This document shows positions 63,255-64,000 of a DNA stretch of 64,000 nt, piece by piece. The stretch lies in the NCBI GenBank assembly GCA_030247855.1, contig JAPDRN010000097.1, positions 62,001-126,000 on the forward strand, written 5' to 3'. The first letter of the stretch is position 1. The number at the start of each line of letters is the position of its first letter. The DNA is from Knufia peltigerae. Its lineage: Eukaryota > Ascomycota > Eurotiomycetes > Chaetothyriales > Trichomeriaceae. The notes beneath the pieces were generated by a model, which did not search any database, was not told the DNA's origin, and was given only the letters and a program-made list of their open reading frames with translations. Position numbers and translations under genes: made by a program.

Positions 63255-64000
63255 TCACTCCTGCGGCTGTGCAATCGCTCCCGCCATTCTCTTCCTCATG
63301 AAATCAAAGAAGGCAAATTGACTCGGCGTCGCACCATACTCGTACACAAATCGACTGGCCATGTAACTTCCAAAGATACTCTTGAGATAATTGCCCGGCA
63401 CACGCTGCAAGATCTTGTCCAGGCCGACCTTGGCTTGGAGTGTCTTGGGGAGTGCCTCCTTGAACACCGCCAGACGCAACGGCTCATTGTCCCACAACTC
63501 CTTGAAATCCTGCAATTCCTCATCGAGCTTGGTGATGGCAAGGGACAATTGATCGGACAACCTAGATCGAGGCACGCCGGTCTTCTCGTGTTCTCGCCAG
63601 ATGGCTTCGAATTCGAGTCGGGCATTGTTTTGGATCGTCTCTTGCACCTCCTTGACGTACGTCTTGTAGAACTCAGGGACGGTGCCGTCGGCGTGGACAC
63701 ACATGTTCTCGATGAAGCCCTTGTCGTCAAAGGAAAGACTGGCCAACACCTCGAGCGAGGATGACGTGACGCCACCCTTGTTGGCCGACGCATCCTTGTA
63801 CAGAATACAACCAGCCCTCTCGAGTCGGAGTTTGGCATCTTGCGTGATGAAAAGATTGGCACCTTCAACGATATAGGGGATCGTGCATTTGCCGTCGACG
63901 ATGAGCTTGCTCGCAGTTTGCAAGTCGATTGACTCTGGACGACCACCGCATGGAACAAACAGATCGTATTTGGAACCGTCGCGTAGGTGGAAAGTGTTTC
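63255..64000 (-). CDS. gdh2: NAD-specific glutamate dehydrogenase, C-terminal part (cut by window edge)
   Basis: The frame is open from the right edge to TGA at 63255-63257, giving about 248 residues. It starts in KYDLFVPCGGRPESIDLQTA and continues with IPYIVEGANLFITQDAKLRL and ILYKDASANKGGVTSSSLEV, which are the C-terminal signatures of the large class of NAD-dependent glutamate dehydrogenase. The end, with FGSYMASRFVYEYG and FAFFDFMRKR, also fits. The enzyme converts glutamate to 2-oxoglutarate and ammonium with NAD, for catabolism of amino acids. The N-terminal regulatory part and most of the catalytic core lie outside the window. Confidence 0.92.
   Translation of the reverse strand, partial: NTFHLRDGSKYDLFVPCGGRPESIDLQTASKLIVDGKCTIPYIVEGANLFITQDAKLRLERAGCILYKDASANKGGVTSSSLEVLASLSFDDKGFIENMCVHADGTVPEFYKTYVKEVQETIQNNARLEFEAIWREHEKTGVPRSRLSDQLSLAITKLDEELQDFKELWDNEPLRLAVFKEALPKTLQAKVGLDKILQRVPGNYLKSIFGSYMASRFVYEYGATPSQFAFFDFMRKRMAGAIAQPQE

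Noticed and set aside
1..64000. Search by eye for tRNA, dispersed 5S rRNA, CRISPR arrays, telomere repeats and intact transposons
   Set aside because: No T-arm/anticodon arrangement, no 5S core sequence, no spaced direct repeats of CRISPR type, no transposase or reverse transcriptase motifs were seen. A covariance-model scan would be decisive.

Overview
The window is nuclear DNA of a filamentous ascomycete (Pezizomycotina). Genes are intron-poor, and the introns are short (mostly 41-103 nt) with GT...AG ends and CTAAC/CTGA-type branch sites. The gene content is typical of the group: Zn2Cys6 regulators, NudE, Cdc25, RSC9, an MFS-rich accessory region and NAD-specific glutamate dehydrogenase. 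A class-level guess of Eurotiomycetes, perhaps a Chaetothyriales black yeast, is an inference from gene style only. No tRNA, 5S rRNA, CRISPR array or intact transposon was recognised.

Left part, 1-20 kb: mostly housekeeping genes. In order: the C-terminus of a fungal C6 transcription factor; a lipocalin-like protein; inositol-pentakisphosphate 2-kinase; a FabG-type SDR (3 exons); an NSRP1-like splicing factor; a WD40 protein; TRAPP subunit Trs20; a large SET-domain protein with a long repeat-bearing tail; a NOSIP-like RING protein; NudE; and a tubby-like hypothetical protein.

Middle part, 20-37 kb: a CrpA-like copper P1B-ATPase with a Cys-rich N-terminus is divergent from a six-exon MFS transporter of the anion:cation symporter type. 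Next come the ARID subunit Rsc9 of the RSC chromatin remodeller, a possible Rec114-like meiotic protein, and the mitotic inducer phosphatase Cdc25. A gene-poor stretch of 5.7 kb (36.9-42.6 kb) follows.

Right part, 42.6-56.9 kb: a likely sugar/polyol utilisation cluster. It holds a xylose-reductase-type aldo-keto reductase, an L-arabinitol-4-dehydrogenase-type alcohol dehydrogenase, a Zn2Cys6 regulator, an Sde182-like nucleoside-hydrolase-fold protein, a dihydroxyacetone-synthase-type transketolase, an MFS sugar porter, and a second regulator-like protein with no zinc cluster. Reductase plus dehydrogenase would convert pentose to pentulose. The transketolase-family enzyme could join the phosphorylated pentulose to a C1 or aldose acceptor. 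No pentulose kinase is present, so that step must be encoded elsewhere. This cluster is the most interesting part of the window.

The far right returns to general metabolism and lineage-specific genes: methylthioadenosine phosphorylase (4 exons), a two-exon protein with a STAND/HeLo-like N-terminus and an orphan Cys-rich region, a DUF2011 protein with a polyglutamine tail, and the C-terminal part of NAD-glutamate dehydrogenase, cut by the window edge. Exon boundaries were placed by hand from splice consensus, reading frame and remembered family consensus, and no database search was possible.
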